From positions 1-64,000 of the forward strand of contig NZ_JALPVJ010000026.1 in assembly GCF_023544445.1 (NCBI RefSeq): a stretch of 64,000 nt of DNA. Reading direction: 5' to 3'. Shown one piece after another: positions 16,595 to 24,450 of this stretch. Source of the stretch: Actinoplanes sp. M2I2 (lineage in GTDB: Bacteria > Actinomycetota > Actinomycetes > Mycobacteriales > Micromonosporaceae). The notes below the pieces were generated by a model. The model was given only the letters and a program-made list of their open reading frames with translations, did no database searches and was not told the origin of the DNA. The translations under genes were made by a program, and so were the position numbers. Within the stretch, counting starts at the first letter, position 1; each line of letters starts with the position of its first letter.

Positions 16595-17326
16595 TCACGC
16601 GTGGCCCCGGAGCTGGACCGCGGCCCGGACGAGATCGGCGTTGGACCCGGCCGTGCGGCCGTCCGGCAACAGGACCGAATCCTCGAAACCCACCCGCGTG
16701 TCGTGCCCGCGCCGGAAGGCGTCGCGCACCAGCGGCCACGTCCAGTCGTTCATGCCGTGGGTCAGCCGCGGGCAGGCCGACCCGGCCTCGTCCAGGGCAT
16801 CGTTGATCCGCCCGGCCACGGCCTCCGGCGGGCCGTCGAGGAAGTACGGTTCGCCCGCGTCGAGCTCGATGCTGATCCGGCGGGCCCGGGGCAGCAGCCC
16901 GGACGCCAGCAGCCGCGGCAGCTCGGCGGGCGACCACAGCCCCACGTCGATGCCGATGCCGACGTCGAGCATCGCGCCCATCACGTCTTCGAACCCGTCC
17001 TCCGACAGGTTCACCGTGGCGACGTCGACGCCCTCCCACTCCCGGATCATGGCGACGCGGTCGGCGAGCTCCGGCACGATCCACGCTCCCGTGGTGAGCC
17101 CCACCTCGACCGGTCCGCCGGCCGCCTCCCGCACCCGGCGGCACGTCTCGGCGACCACCGCCGGGTCGAGCGTCTCGGCGCCGGACTCGTCCCGCACGTG
17201 CAGGTGGACACCGGTCGCCCCGGCTGCGAAGCACTCCCGCACCTCATCGACGACCTCGTCCGCCGACACCGGCATCCCCGGATGCACGTCCTTGCCCCAC
17301 GGCCCGTTCGGCGTCACCTGCAGCAT
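16595..17326 (-). CDS. BKACE-family beta-keto acid cleavage enzyme (DUF849)
   Basis: 243 residues from ATG 17326, chosen because GAGG lies 8 nt upstream; two in-frame starts (17332, 17335) are too close to it. TIM-barrel with MLQVTPNGPWGK at strand 1, zinc-binding GVHLHVRDESG (His pair), EVGLTTGAWI, VNLSEDGFEDVMGAM and a C-terminal LVRAAVQL. The family condenses acetyl-CoA with a beta-keto acid to give acetoacetate and a CoA ester, as in lysine fermentation. It is shorter than the classical Kce (about 275). It is 22 bp downstream of the PEP-mutase-like gene, suggesting a common pathway. Confidence 0.8.
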   Translation of the reverse strand: MLQVTPNGPWGKDVHPGMPVSADEVVDEVRECFAAGATGVHLHVRDESGAETLDPAVVAETCRRVREAAGGPVEVGLTTGAWIVPELADRVAMIREWEGVDVATVNLSEDGFEDVMGAMLDVGIGIDVGLWSPAELPRLLASGLLPRARRISIELDAGEPYFLDGPPEAVAGRINDALDEAGSACPRLTHGMNDWTWPLVRDAFRRGHDTRVGFEDSVLLPDGRTAGSNADLVRAAVQLRGHA

Positions 17327-17348
17327 GCTCATCACCTCAAGCTAAGTC

Positions 17349-18158
17349 CTACGTCTCGAGGTTGCCCGGGGGGAGCCGCACCCGCGAGGCGCGGGTCTCG
17401 TCCGGGACGGACAGGGCCGTGAAGGCGGCCCACGGCATGCGGTCGACGGCCTCGGCGGCGCCGTCGTCGGCGATGGCCCGGTAGGCCTGGGAGGCGGCCC
17501 GGGCGGCGGCGAGCAGGGCGGCCAGCGGATGCAGGACCAGGCGTACGCCGAGCGCCGCCAGGTCGGTGTCGGGCAGGCCGGGCGAGGCGCCGCCGGCTTC
17601 GGAGCGGGACAGCACGACCGGTACGCCGGGAAGCGCGGCCCGCAGGCGGAAGAGCTCCTCGGGCGTACGGATCCCGGCGGGCAGCACGGCGTCGGCGCCC
17701 GCGGTCGCGTACGCCCGGCAGCGCTCGATGGCGGCGTCCAGCCCGCTCGTCCCGTAGGCGTCGGTCCGGGCGACGACCGCGACGTCGGGAGCCTGCCGGA
17801 CCAGCGCGGCCAGCTGGGCGTTGTCCGGGTCGGTCAGCACCAGCCCGGAGATGCCGGCGCGCTGGTACGACAGCGCGGTCCAGGCCGTGTCCTGCGGCGT
17901 GTCGAAGCCGGCGCCCGCGTCGGCCAGCAGCGGCACGCCGGCGAGCACCGGGCCGAGGGTGGCCGCGCGGTCCGAGATCTGGGTGGCCGGCACGTAGTCG
18001 ACGTCGGGACGGCCCATCAGGACCGCGGCCACCGCCGCCTTCGCGAGGTAGACCGCCCGGTGCCCCGCGTGCACCGCGAGCGTGGCGCTCAGCGGATCGA
18101 AGACACCCGGCACGTGGGTCACCCGGGTGCCGGAAAGCAGATCTCGGAAGGCGTTCAT
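17349..18158 (-). CDS. Isocitrate lyase/PEP mutase-fold protein with altered active site
   Basis: 269 residues. The fold is recognisable from PGVFDPLSATLAVHAGHRAVYL at the start, GVPLLADAGAGFDTPQDTAW and VARTDAYGTSGLDAAIERCR. The usual metal-binding DADTGYG is ADAGAGF here, so the second Asp is Gly. The EDQ after strand 4 is TDP, and no KKCGH-type catalytic loop is present. It therefore probably lacks lyase/mutase chemistry of the known types, or uses different residues. Co-transcribed with BKACE. Confidence 0.7.
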   Translation of the reverse strand: MNAFRDLLSGTRVTHVPGVFDPLSATLAVHAGHRAVYLAKAAVAAVLMGRPDVDYVPATQISDRAATLGPVLAGVPLLADAGAGFDTPQDTAWTALSYQRAGISGLVLTDPDNAQLAALVRQAPDVAVVARTDAYGTSGLDAAIERCRAYATAGADAVLPAGIRTPEELFRLRAALPGVPVVLSRSEAGGASPGLPDTDLAALGVRLVLHPLAALLAAARAASQAYRAIADDGAAEAVDRMPWAAFTALSVPDETRASRVRLPPGNLET

Positions 18159-18287
18159 GAACGACTATTTAACGCGGCCCCGCCGGCGGCCTGTCGGCGA
18201 CGCCGTGATCCGGGTCGGCTGACCTCTCAAGTCGCCCGCGCCGCGTCCGATCCTTCGCAGGTCGGATCGGTGCGGGAGGTGGGGGCC

Positions 18288-18752
18288 ATGGACATCCGGA
18301 AGTGGCGTTTTCGCAGGGCGGTCCGGCAGGCGCTGGCCAACCGCCACCACACCGCGGTGCTGATGATCGACGTGTTCCGGCCGGACGGCGAGACGGTGCC
18401 GGCCGAGTTCACCCGGGTGCTGCGCGCCTGCGTGCCCCGGCCCGGCCGGACGTGGCGGCTGGACGAGGGCCGCTTCGCCGTGCTGCTGCCCGGCCTGGCC
18501 TTTCCCGAGCAGGCGTACGACGTGGCCGGCCTCATCGCCTCGGCGCTGAGCCCGGTGATCGTCGGCGGCCGGTTGCGGCCGCTCACGGCGGCCATCGGCG
18601 TCGCCGTCGCCCCGCCCGGTGAGCTGACCGGCGACCTGGCCGGCGACGAGCTGACCGACCGGGCCGGTCAGGCGATGCTGCGCGCCCGGCGGCGCGGCCC
18701 GCAGACCCGGTGGGCGGTCTGGCAGGAGGTCACTCGACGAGACGCGGCGTGA
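18288..18752 (+). CDS. Degenerate GGDEF-domain protein
   Basis: 154 residues with GGGAGGTGG upstream of ATG 18288. The domain has the GGDEF order: HHTAVLMIDVFRPDG, then RLDEGRFAVLLPGLAF where GGDEF itself should be, PLTAAIGVAVAPPG and DRAGQAMLRARRRG. The signature is DEGRF, so the active-site Glu/Asp pair is lost. It is unlikely to make c-di-GMP but may bind a nucleotide. Its 3' end overlaps the convergent nitroreductase gene by 23 bp. Confidence 0.65.
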   Translation: MDIRKWRFRRAVRQALANRHHTAVLMIDVFRPDGETVPAEFTRVLRACVPRPGRTWRLDEGRFAVLLPGLAFPEQAYDVAGLIASALSPVIVGGRLRPLTAAIGVAVAPPGELTGDLAGDELTDRAGQAMLRARRRGPQTRWAVWQEVTRRDAA

Positions 18753-20163
18753 GCGTGCGCACCGCGACCGGTTCGCCCGGGGCGCCGCCCGGCCGGGACC
18801 GGTACTCGGGCACGCCGACACAGGTGAACAGCAGCGTCGCCAGGTCGTCGGGCTCGTGCAGCAGGGCGGGCACGTCGGAATCGAGGAACGTCATGCCGGT
18901 CGCGCTCGCCCCGACGGCGTACGCGGCCAGGTGCAGCCGGCCCTCGACCAGGCCGGCGGCGAGCTGCGCGGCCCGGTAACCCCGGTCGTCCAGGTCGCCG
19001 CCGGGAACGGCGGCGATGACCACGTACGCCGCCTCGGCCGACAGCGACTGACCGAGCGAGACCCGTTCCAGCTCGGTCCGCAGATCCCCGGTGACCACCG
19101 GCTCGCGGCCGGGCCGGCGGTAGATGCCCGGCTCGACCCCGTCCACGCCGTGCACGGCCACCCAGTGCGGGACGGCGATGCCGCGCAGCGCGGCGGCCAG
19201 CGGCCAGTCGAGGGCCTCGCGCGGCAGCGTCCTCGACCTGTCCATGCGCCGCTGCGAGCCGCGCCGGCGGACCACGGCGTCGACCGTCTCGGTGGACTCC
19301 GGCGCGGCGACCGGGTCGCCGACCGGCCACGGGTCTCCCAGCACGCTCGCGTCGCCGGCGCGCTGGGCCGCCGTCACCAGGGGGAACTCCACCTGCGGCA
19401 GGTCGCCGGGGAGGGCGCCGCCGGTGGCCTCGACGGCGGGCGCGCCCGGGCCGAACGTCAGCAGCGCCAACGGGAACTCGTGCGTCCCGTCGGCCCCGAC
19501 CAGATCGCGGATCGCGTCGTCGGGGAAGTCGGTGCGCAGCCGGGGATCGAGGCCGGCCGCCGCGGACGCGGCCTCGAGCTGGGCCAGCAGGGTGCCCGCG
19601 TCCCAGTACAGGTGGCGGAAACCGCGCTCGGCGTACCGCCAGCCTGTGCGCCACGGGACGCCGGTGACGACCAGGGTGGTCGCGTCGCCCCGGGCCGGCG
19701 GGCCGATCCGCACGAGGGCGTGCCCGGCCGGGTCGTACCAGTGGACACCGTCCTCGACCCCGGCCACGCCGCGGGTCACCGCGTACAGCTCGAGGGGGAA
19801 TCGGGCCCCGGCCGAGCCGGCGGCACGGAACAGGGTCGTGCGGCCGTTGCGCTCGGCGGTGCGGACGACGCCCGCTCCGAGGAAGAGGATCCGGCCGAGC
19901 TGGGCGGCGTCCAGGGGCTGCGCGGGGGCCGGGATCCCGGACAGGACGGCGGCCGCGGGCACCCCCGGATCCGGAAGCTCGCGGGGGAGCGGCACCCGGG
20001 CCAGGCCGTCGGGATAGTTCTTGACGGGCGGCGGCACGGTGTCGAGGTCGTTGGGGGTCAGATCGTGCCGCACCCGCGGGTCGTCGACCGGGACGTTCCA
20101 CTCCCGGTCGGGCGAGTACGAGGTGAGCCGGTGCAGCAGGCCGGCGCCGGATTCGGGGTCCAC
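18730..20163 (-). CDS. SagB-type double nitroreductase-domain protein
   Basis: About 477 residues from GTG 20163, taken as the start since VDPESGAGLLHRLTSYSPDR opens the homology-like region. The SagB/ThcOx pattern is clear: LTSYSPDREW, VKNYP, a first nitroreductase-like domain (FLGAGVVRT...ARFPLELYAVT...LYWDAGTLLAQLEAASAAAG) and a second (VVRRRGSQRRMDRSRTLPRE ... LAAYAVGASATGMTFLDSDV). SagB enzymes bind FMN and oxidise azolines to azoles in RiPP biosynthesis. Here no YcaO cyclodehydratase or precursor peptide is seen nearby, so it may work elsewhere. Confidence 0.8.
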   Translation of the reverse strand: MDPESGAGLLHRLTSYSPDREWNVPVDDPRVRHDLTPNDLDTVPPPVKNYPDGLARVPLPRELPDPGVPAAAVLSGIPAPAQPLDAAQLGRILFLGAGVVRTAERNGRTTLFRAAGSAGARFPLELYAVTRGVAGVEDGVHWYDPAGHALVRIGPPARGDATTLVVTGVPWRTGWRYAERGFRHLYWDAGTLLAQLEAASAAAGLDPRLRTDFPDDAIRDLVGADGTHEFPLALLTFGPGAPAVEATGGALPGDLPQVEFPLVTAAQRAGDASVLGDPWPVGDPVAAPESTETVDAVVRRRGSQRRMDRSRTLPREALDWPLAAALRGIAVPHWVAVHGVDGVEPGIYRRPGREPVVTGDLRTELERVSLGQSLSAEAAYVVIAAVPGGDLDDRGYRAAQLAAGLVEGRLHLAAYAVGASATGMTFLDSDVPALLHEPDDLATLLFTCVGVPEYRSRPGGAPGEPVAVRTLTPRLVE

Positions 20164-20227
20164 GTCCCCACTCTGCCAGGGTCCACGTCTTAAGGTGGTG
20201 TCCCACGTGTTCGGAGAAGGACGGGCG

Positions 20228-20629
20228 ATGGCGACCATCTTCACGCAGATCATCAACGGCGACCTCCCGGGCCGGATCGTCTGGTCCGACGACCGGGTGG
20301 CCGCGTTCCTGACGATCGCGCCGCTCACCGCCGGTCACACGCTGGTCGTGCCGCGCGACGAGATCGACGACTGGACCCAGCTGCCGGCCGGCCTGCTCGG
20401 GCACGTCATGGCCGTGAGCCACCGGGTCGGCGCCGCGCTCAAGCAGGTGTACGGGTCGCCGCGGGTCGGGCTGGTCGTCGCGGGCTTCGAGGTGCCGCAC
20501 GCCCACGTGCACGTGTTCCCGGCCTGGGAGATGGCCGACTTCGACTTCGCGCGGGTCGACCCCGACGTCCCGGCCGAGCGCCTCGACGACGACCAGAAAC
20601 GCATCCTCGCCGCCCTCGGCCGGGACTGA
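20228..20629 (+). CDS. HIT-family protein
   Basis: 133 residues. The histidine triad HAHVHVFP occurs near residue 99, preceded by the family opening FTQIINGDLPGRIVWSDDRV and LTAGHTLVVPR. HIT proteins hydrolyse AMP- or nucleotide-conjugates, for example adenosine 5'-phosphoramidate or diadenosine polyphosphates. GGAGAAGGACG precedes ATG 20228, and TTAAGGT upstream may be the -10. It is divergent from the nitroreductase gene. Confidence 0.9.
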   Translation: MATIFTQIINGDLPGRIVWSDDRVAAFLTIAPLTAGHTLVVPRDEIDDWTQLPAGLLGHVMAVSHRVGAALKQVYGSPRVGLVVAGFEVPHAHVHVFPAWEMADFDFARVDPDVPAERLDDDQKRILAALGRD

Positions 20630-20654
20630 GACCGGGCGCCCGCTCCGCCACGGG

Positions 20655-21416
20655 TCAGTCGCAGGCGGTGCCGTCGCCGTCCCGGTCGAGGCCGTAGACG
20701 TCGGTGCCGATCACGGTGACCGGCCCGTCCACGTAGGCCGGCCCGTTCCCGCTGCCGCCCGCGCAGTCGACGTCGCTCGCCACGGGCACGCACGGCGTGT
20801 AGTTGGAGTCGCAGTTGTCCGAGGGTGCGGTCCTGGTGCCCACGGCGATCACCTTGGTCACGGGCTTCTTGGTGACGGCGGTGCGGACCACGCGGCGGGC
20901 GGTCTGCCGGCCGTCCACCGTCGTCACCTCGTACGTGATGGTCTTGACGCCGTCGACACCCTTGGTGCGGACGCGGGTCTTCCCCTCGGCGAGGCTGTCG
21001 TCGTCGACCCGCCGGGTCTTGTACGGGATCCGGGCCGTCGCGGTGACGGTCTTGCGGACGGTCGTGGTCGTCGGTGTGGTCGTCGGTGTGGTCGTGGGCA
21101 CGGCCACCGGCGCGGTCGAGGTCGCGGTGGGCGCGGTCTCGGTGGGCTGAGTTTCGGTGGGCTGGGTCTCGGTGGGCTCGGCCGTCGTCGCGAGGGGCTG
21201 GACGTCGGCCAGCCGGTCACCCGTACCGCTCACGGTCTCGGTGCTGTCGCCCGCGAGGGCGCCGATCGCCGTGATGCCGCCACAGCAGGGAAGGATGAGC
21301 ACGGCCGCGATGAGGCCGACCCGCCGCATCGGCGAGAGGCGCCGCCAGAAGCCCTGCTTGGGGGGTGGTTGAACGGGCCACATCGGACCCGGCGGGGGCG
21401 GCATCTGATATGTCAC
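20655..21416 (-). CDS. Membrane-anchored G5/excalibur-domain protein
   Basis: About 253 residues from GTG 21416 (an ATG at 21404 is also possible). Order: Pro-rich cytoplasmic start (PPPPGPMWPVQPPP), one membrane helix (RVGLIAAVLILPCCGGITAI), a Thr/Glu/Pro linker (PTETQPTETQPTETAPT and TTTPTTTPTT), a G5 domain (VRKTVTATARIPYKTRRVDD to TKVIAVGT) and a C-terminal excalibur module with DRDGDGTACD, a calcium-binding loop. Such proteins are cell-surface and bind peptidoglycan or sugars. Confidence 0.85.
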   Translation of the reverse strand: MTYQMPPPPGPMWPVQPPPKQGFWRRLSPMRRVGLIAAVLILPCCGGITAIGALAGDSTETVSGTGDRLADVQPLATTAEPTETQPTETQPTETAPTATSTAPVAVPTTTPTTTPTTTTVRKTVTATARIPYKTRRVDDDSLAEGKTRVRTKGVDGVKTITYEVTTVDGRQTARRVVRTAVTKKPVTKVIAVGTRTAPSDNCDSNYTPCVPVASDVDCAGGSGNGPAYVDGPVTVIGTDVYGLDRDGDGTACD

Positions 21417-21707
21417 CGCGCAAGTCTGGGCGTCCCGGTGCGCCCGCGAATCGGGGAATCGGCCGACCCCCCCTCCAACAAAAGAACCAAACGTTGAACG
21501 ACTCTTTCGACAGCCGTGGCCCGGCACAGAGGACGGTGGTGGGCGGCCGATTCGTCCGCGGCGCCGATCAGAGGCCGGTCGACGTCTGGATCAAAGGGAC
21601 CGTCGGGAGTCGTCGTCCGCGGCGGTCCTCGCGGAAGCGGGGTACGACGTCTACTTTGCGGAGGAGAGGTCACTGACGCATCGCCAGGGGGCAGAGGTGC
21701 CGCGCGC

Positions 21708-22541
21708 ATGACGGTGGATGAGCTGCACGTGTCGGTCAGCCACGGGGACGGGCCGGCGATCGTGTTCCTGCACGGCAATCCCACGTCGTCGTACCTGTGG
21801 CGGCACGTGGTGGCGCGGCTGGCCGGGCGGTTCCGGTGCGTCGCCGTCGATCTGGTCGGCATGGGGCGTTCCCCCAAGCCCGCGATCGCGTACGACTGGG
21901 ACGACCACCGCCGCCACCTGAGCCCGGTGCTCGACCGCCTCGACGGGCCGTTCTGGCTGGTCGGACACGACTGGGGGGTGGGGCTGGGGGTCGAGTACGC
22001 CCGGACGCGGCCGGGGCGGGTCAGCGGGGTCGCCCTCCTGGAGGGACATCTGCGCCCGCTCGCCTCGTGGGACGAGTTCGACCAGGGTGGGCGGGAGCTC
22101 TTCCAGCGGCTGCGCGACCCGGTCGAGGGACGGCGGCTGGTCGAGCAGGAGAACTTCTTCCTGTCCGCGGTCCTGCCGGGCGGAATGCTGCGCCGGCTCG
22201 AAGCCGGGGAGCAGACCGCGTACGAGGCGCCCTATCCGACGCCGTCGTCGCGATACCCGATCTGGAAGTGGACCACCCAGATCCCGGTCGCCGGCGAGCC
22301 CGCCGAGGTTCATCGCGTGCTGTCCGCCAACTGGGACTGGCTGAGGACCACGGACGTGCCGCGCCTGCTGCTGACCGCCCGGCCCGGGGCGATCCTCGGC
22401 CCGGAGCGCGTCGAGGAGATCCGCCGGGCGGCGCCCGGGCTGCGCGTGCGCGACGTGGGGGAGGGGCTGCACTTCCTCCCCGAGGACCAGCCCGGGGCGA
22501 TCACCGCGGAGCTGGCGGAATGGGTGGCGGCCGCCCGATGA
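21708..22541 (+). CDS. Haloalkane dehalogenase-like alpha/beta-hydrolase
   Basis: 277 residues. HGNPTSSYLW (halide-stabilising Asn24) and the nucleophile elbow GHDWG (Asp88, Trp89) are the haloalkane-dehalogenase pattern, rather than the serine hydrolase GxSxG. A catalytic acid probably lies at Glu112 in LLEGHLRP or a later Asp, and the His is in GLHFLPEDQPG. Lid region about 120-200 includes WDEFDQGGRELFQ. Homologues convert haloalkanes to alcohols; epoxide hydrolases share this elbow, so the activity must be tested. AGAGG lies 10 nt upstream of ATG 21708. Confidence 0.75.
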   Translation: MTVDELHVSVSHGDGPAIVFLHGNPTSSYLWRHVVARLAGRFRCVAVDLVGMGRSPKPAIAYDWDDHRRHLSPVLDRLDGPFWLVGHDWGVGLGVEYARTRPGRVSGVALLEGHLRPLASWDEFDQGGRELFQRLRDPVEGRRLVEQENFFLSAVLPGGMLRRLEAGEQTAYEAPYPTPSSRYPIWKWTTQIPVAGEPAEVHRVLSANWDWLRTTDVPRLLLTARPGAILGPERVEEIRRAAPGLRVRDVGEGLHFLPEDQPGAITAELAEWVAAAR

Positions 22542-22650
22542 CCGGTATTGGCGCATCGCGGGGACGGGCACCCGCCACCGGAGCAGGGGGACCACACTGA
22601 CGGCACGCTGCGGCTCCAGGGCGGATCGCGCGTACGGAAGGTGGTCGTCG

Positions 22651-23925
22651 ATGATGGTGCGGAGCGCGCTGACGGCTGTGCTGGCCGTGGGAGTTCTGGG
22701 GGTGCCGTCGGTCGCGCAGGCCGCGGCGCGCGGGCCGGTGCTCGACCCGTCGTTCGGTTCGCGGGGCTGGGTCGTCAACGACTACGGCGCCGGCGATGCC
22801 GTCCGGGACGTCGCCCTGCAGCCGGACGGGAAGATCGTCGCGTTCGGCAGCGGCTACGAGGGTCGCTTCCTGCTGCAGCGGCACCGGGCCGACGGCTCGC
22901 CCGACGACACGTTCGGCATCTCCGGGGTGGTCGTCACCGACGTCGACCCGGAGTCGTGGGAAGACCCGATCTCGATGGTGCTGCAGCCCGGCGGCCGCAT
23001 CCTCGTCGCGGGCACCGTCTCCCGGGCCGGGGCGGCTCACCCGGTGCTGATCCGCTATCTGCCCGACGGCAGCGTCGACACCTCCTTCGGTACGGACGGC
23101 CGGCTCTTCCCGGCGCTGGGCGCCGCCACGTCGGGGGCCCGGTCGGCCGACCTGGCCGCCCAGCCCGACGGCCGGATTCTGCTGGGGCTCTCGGCCACCA
23201 CCGGCGACGGCAGCGCCCCGCCGATCCTGCTGCGGCTGCTGCCCGACGGCACGCCTGACGTCACGTTCGGTGCGGGCGGCGTGGCCCGCTTCGATCTGGG
23301 GCCTCGCGAGTTCGACTCCGTGACGTCCATCGCGCCCGCCCCGGACGGCGGCGTCGTCGTGGCCGGCCAGACCGGCTACTGGGGTTCGCTGCCCGAGCCC
23401 ACCTACGACGTCGTGGTCGCCCGGTTCACGTCGCGCGGGGTGCTCGACACGTCCTTCGGGCCGGGCGGCCGGGTCGTCCGGGACTTCACCGGACCGGGCG
23501 GCATCGACGACACCGCCGGGCTGGCCGTGGGCCGGGACGGCCGCATCCTGCAGACCGTCCGCATCCAGCAGGGCGACACCAACCGCAAGGGCCTGCTGCG
23601 TTATCTGCCGAACGGCAGGCCCGACCCTTCCCTGGGGCGCGGCGGCTTCACGTACGTCGCGGGGCCGGTGGTTTCGCCGGTCCTGCGCCCCGACGGCCGC
23701 ATCACCACCACCGGAACTATCGGCGGCGACGTCGCCCTGGCCCGCTACCGCCCCGACGGCACCGCCGACCCGCACTTCGGCCGCCGCGGCGTCCTCGTCA
23801 CCGACCTGGGCGCCTACGACGAGGGCACCGTCCTGAAGATCCAACCCGACGGCCGCCTGCTGGTAGGCGGCAGCGGCGGCGTAGAAGGCGGCGACGCCTT
23901 CACCCTCGTCCGCTACCGCCCCTGA
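22651..23925 (+). CDS. Secreted delta-60 repeat beta-propeller protein
   Basis: 424 residues with a signal peptide (MMVRSALTAVLAVGVLGVPS then VAQAAA). The rest is a series of about six to seven delta-60 repeats of roughly 55 residues, each with VALQPDGKIVAFG, LLQRHRADGSPDDTFG, or close variants (LIRYLPDGSVDTSFG, LLRLLPDGTPDVTFG, ARYRPDGTADPHFG). This makes a seven-bladed-type beta-propeller. The role in the cell surface or medium is not known. GAAGGTGG precedes the ATG pair. Confidence 0.85.
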   Translation: MMVRSALTAVLAVGVLGVPSVAQAAARGPVLDPSFGSRGWVVNDYGAGDAVRDVALQPDGKIVAFGSGYEGRFLLQRHRADGSPDDTFGISGVVVTDVDPESWEDPISMVLQPGGRILVAGTVSRAGAAHPVLIRYLPDGSVDTSFGTDGRLFPALGAATSGARSADLAAQPDGRILLGLSATTGDGSAPPILLRLLPDGTPDVTFGAGGVARFDLGPREFDSVTSIAPAPDGGVVVAGQTGYWGSLPEPTYDVVVARFTSRGVLDTSFGPGGRVVRDFTGPGGIDDTAGLAVGRDGRILQTVRIQQGDTNRKGLLRYLPNGRPDPSLGRGGFTYVAGPVVSPVLRPDGRITTTGTIGGDVALARYRPDGTADPHFGRRGVLVTDLGAYDEGTVLKIQPDGRLLVGGSGGVEGGDAFTLVRYRP

Positions 23926-23952
23926 CCGCCTACCCACCTGCCAGGCCAACCT

Positions 23953-23978
23953 GCTGCCCCGCCGCGCGGCGGGGCAGC
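23953..23978. terminator. 26-bp perfect palindrome after the delta-60 gene
   Basis: GCTGCCCCGCCGC (23953-23965) is followed directly by its complement (23966-23978). It lies 28 bp beyond the stop of the delta-60 repeat gene and opens the long repeat-filled gap before egtD. Likely a terminator, although the loop would take 3-4 bp from the stem. Confidence 0.6.
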
Positions 23979-24060
23979 TGCCCGGACGCCTGGCAATCGG
24001 ACGCCCCGGTTGCCAGGCAATCGTCCGCCCCGGGCGCCCCGGCCGTTCGGTAAGCGCCGC

Positions 24061-24330
24061 CTTGCTGCCTAGCCGCGCGGTACCCCGGCTGCCCGGCCGT
24101 ACTGGCCGCGTGGCACTCGGGTTGCCCCGGCTGCCTGGCAACCGGCCGTTCGGCATTCAGCCCTTCGGCCGCCCTGGCCGCGCGGCACTCCGCTGCCCGG
24201 CAACTGGCCATCCGCCCGCTCGGCAATGGACCGCCCGGTATCCCGGCAATCGACCGCCCGGTATTCGGTTGCCCGGCCGTCCTAGCCGCGCGTCACTCTG
24301 GCTGCCCGGCTATCGACCGTCCCGGGCAGC
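24061..24330. repeat. Degenerate repeat array in the 525-bp gap before egtD
   Basis: The non-coding gap 23926-24450 is composed of short, imperfectly repeated words: a GCCG-TCCTGGCCGCGCGGCACTC unit occurs at about 24067, 24100, 24167 and 24280, each followed by GCTGCCCGGC. Around these are GGCAATCGACCGCCC-like words (23994, 24022, 24225, 24245). Spacing is irregular, so this is not a CRISPR. No plausible start, ribosome site or codon bias supports a protein in any frame. Confidence 0.6.
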
Positions 24331-24450
24331 CCGGCCGTCCGGCCGTTGGCGGCCGGGCCCGTGGCGGCGCGGTCGGGGCGCTCGGGCCACGGCCGGGTGT
24401 CCGGGGCGGGGGCGGCTTTCGCCGGACGCGTTGGCGATGTCCTGCGGTGT

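Noticed and set aside
18165..18821. Minus-strand ORF opposite the GGDEF-like gene
   Set aside because: Pro/Arg/Gly-rich antisense frame; the plus strand has a ribosome site and domain pattern.
24061..24330. CRISPR array in the gap before egtD
   Set aside because: Repeats are imperfect, of variable length and spacing, with no unique spacers and no cas genes.
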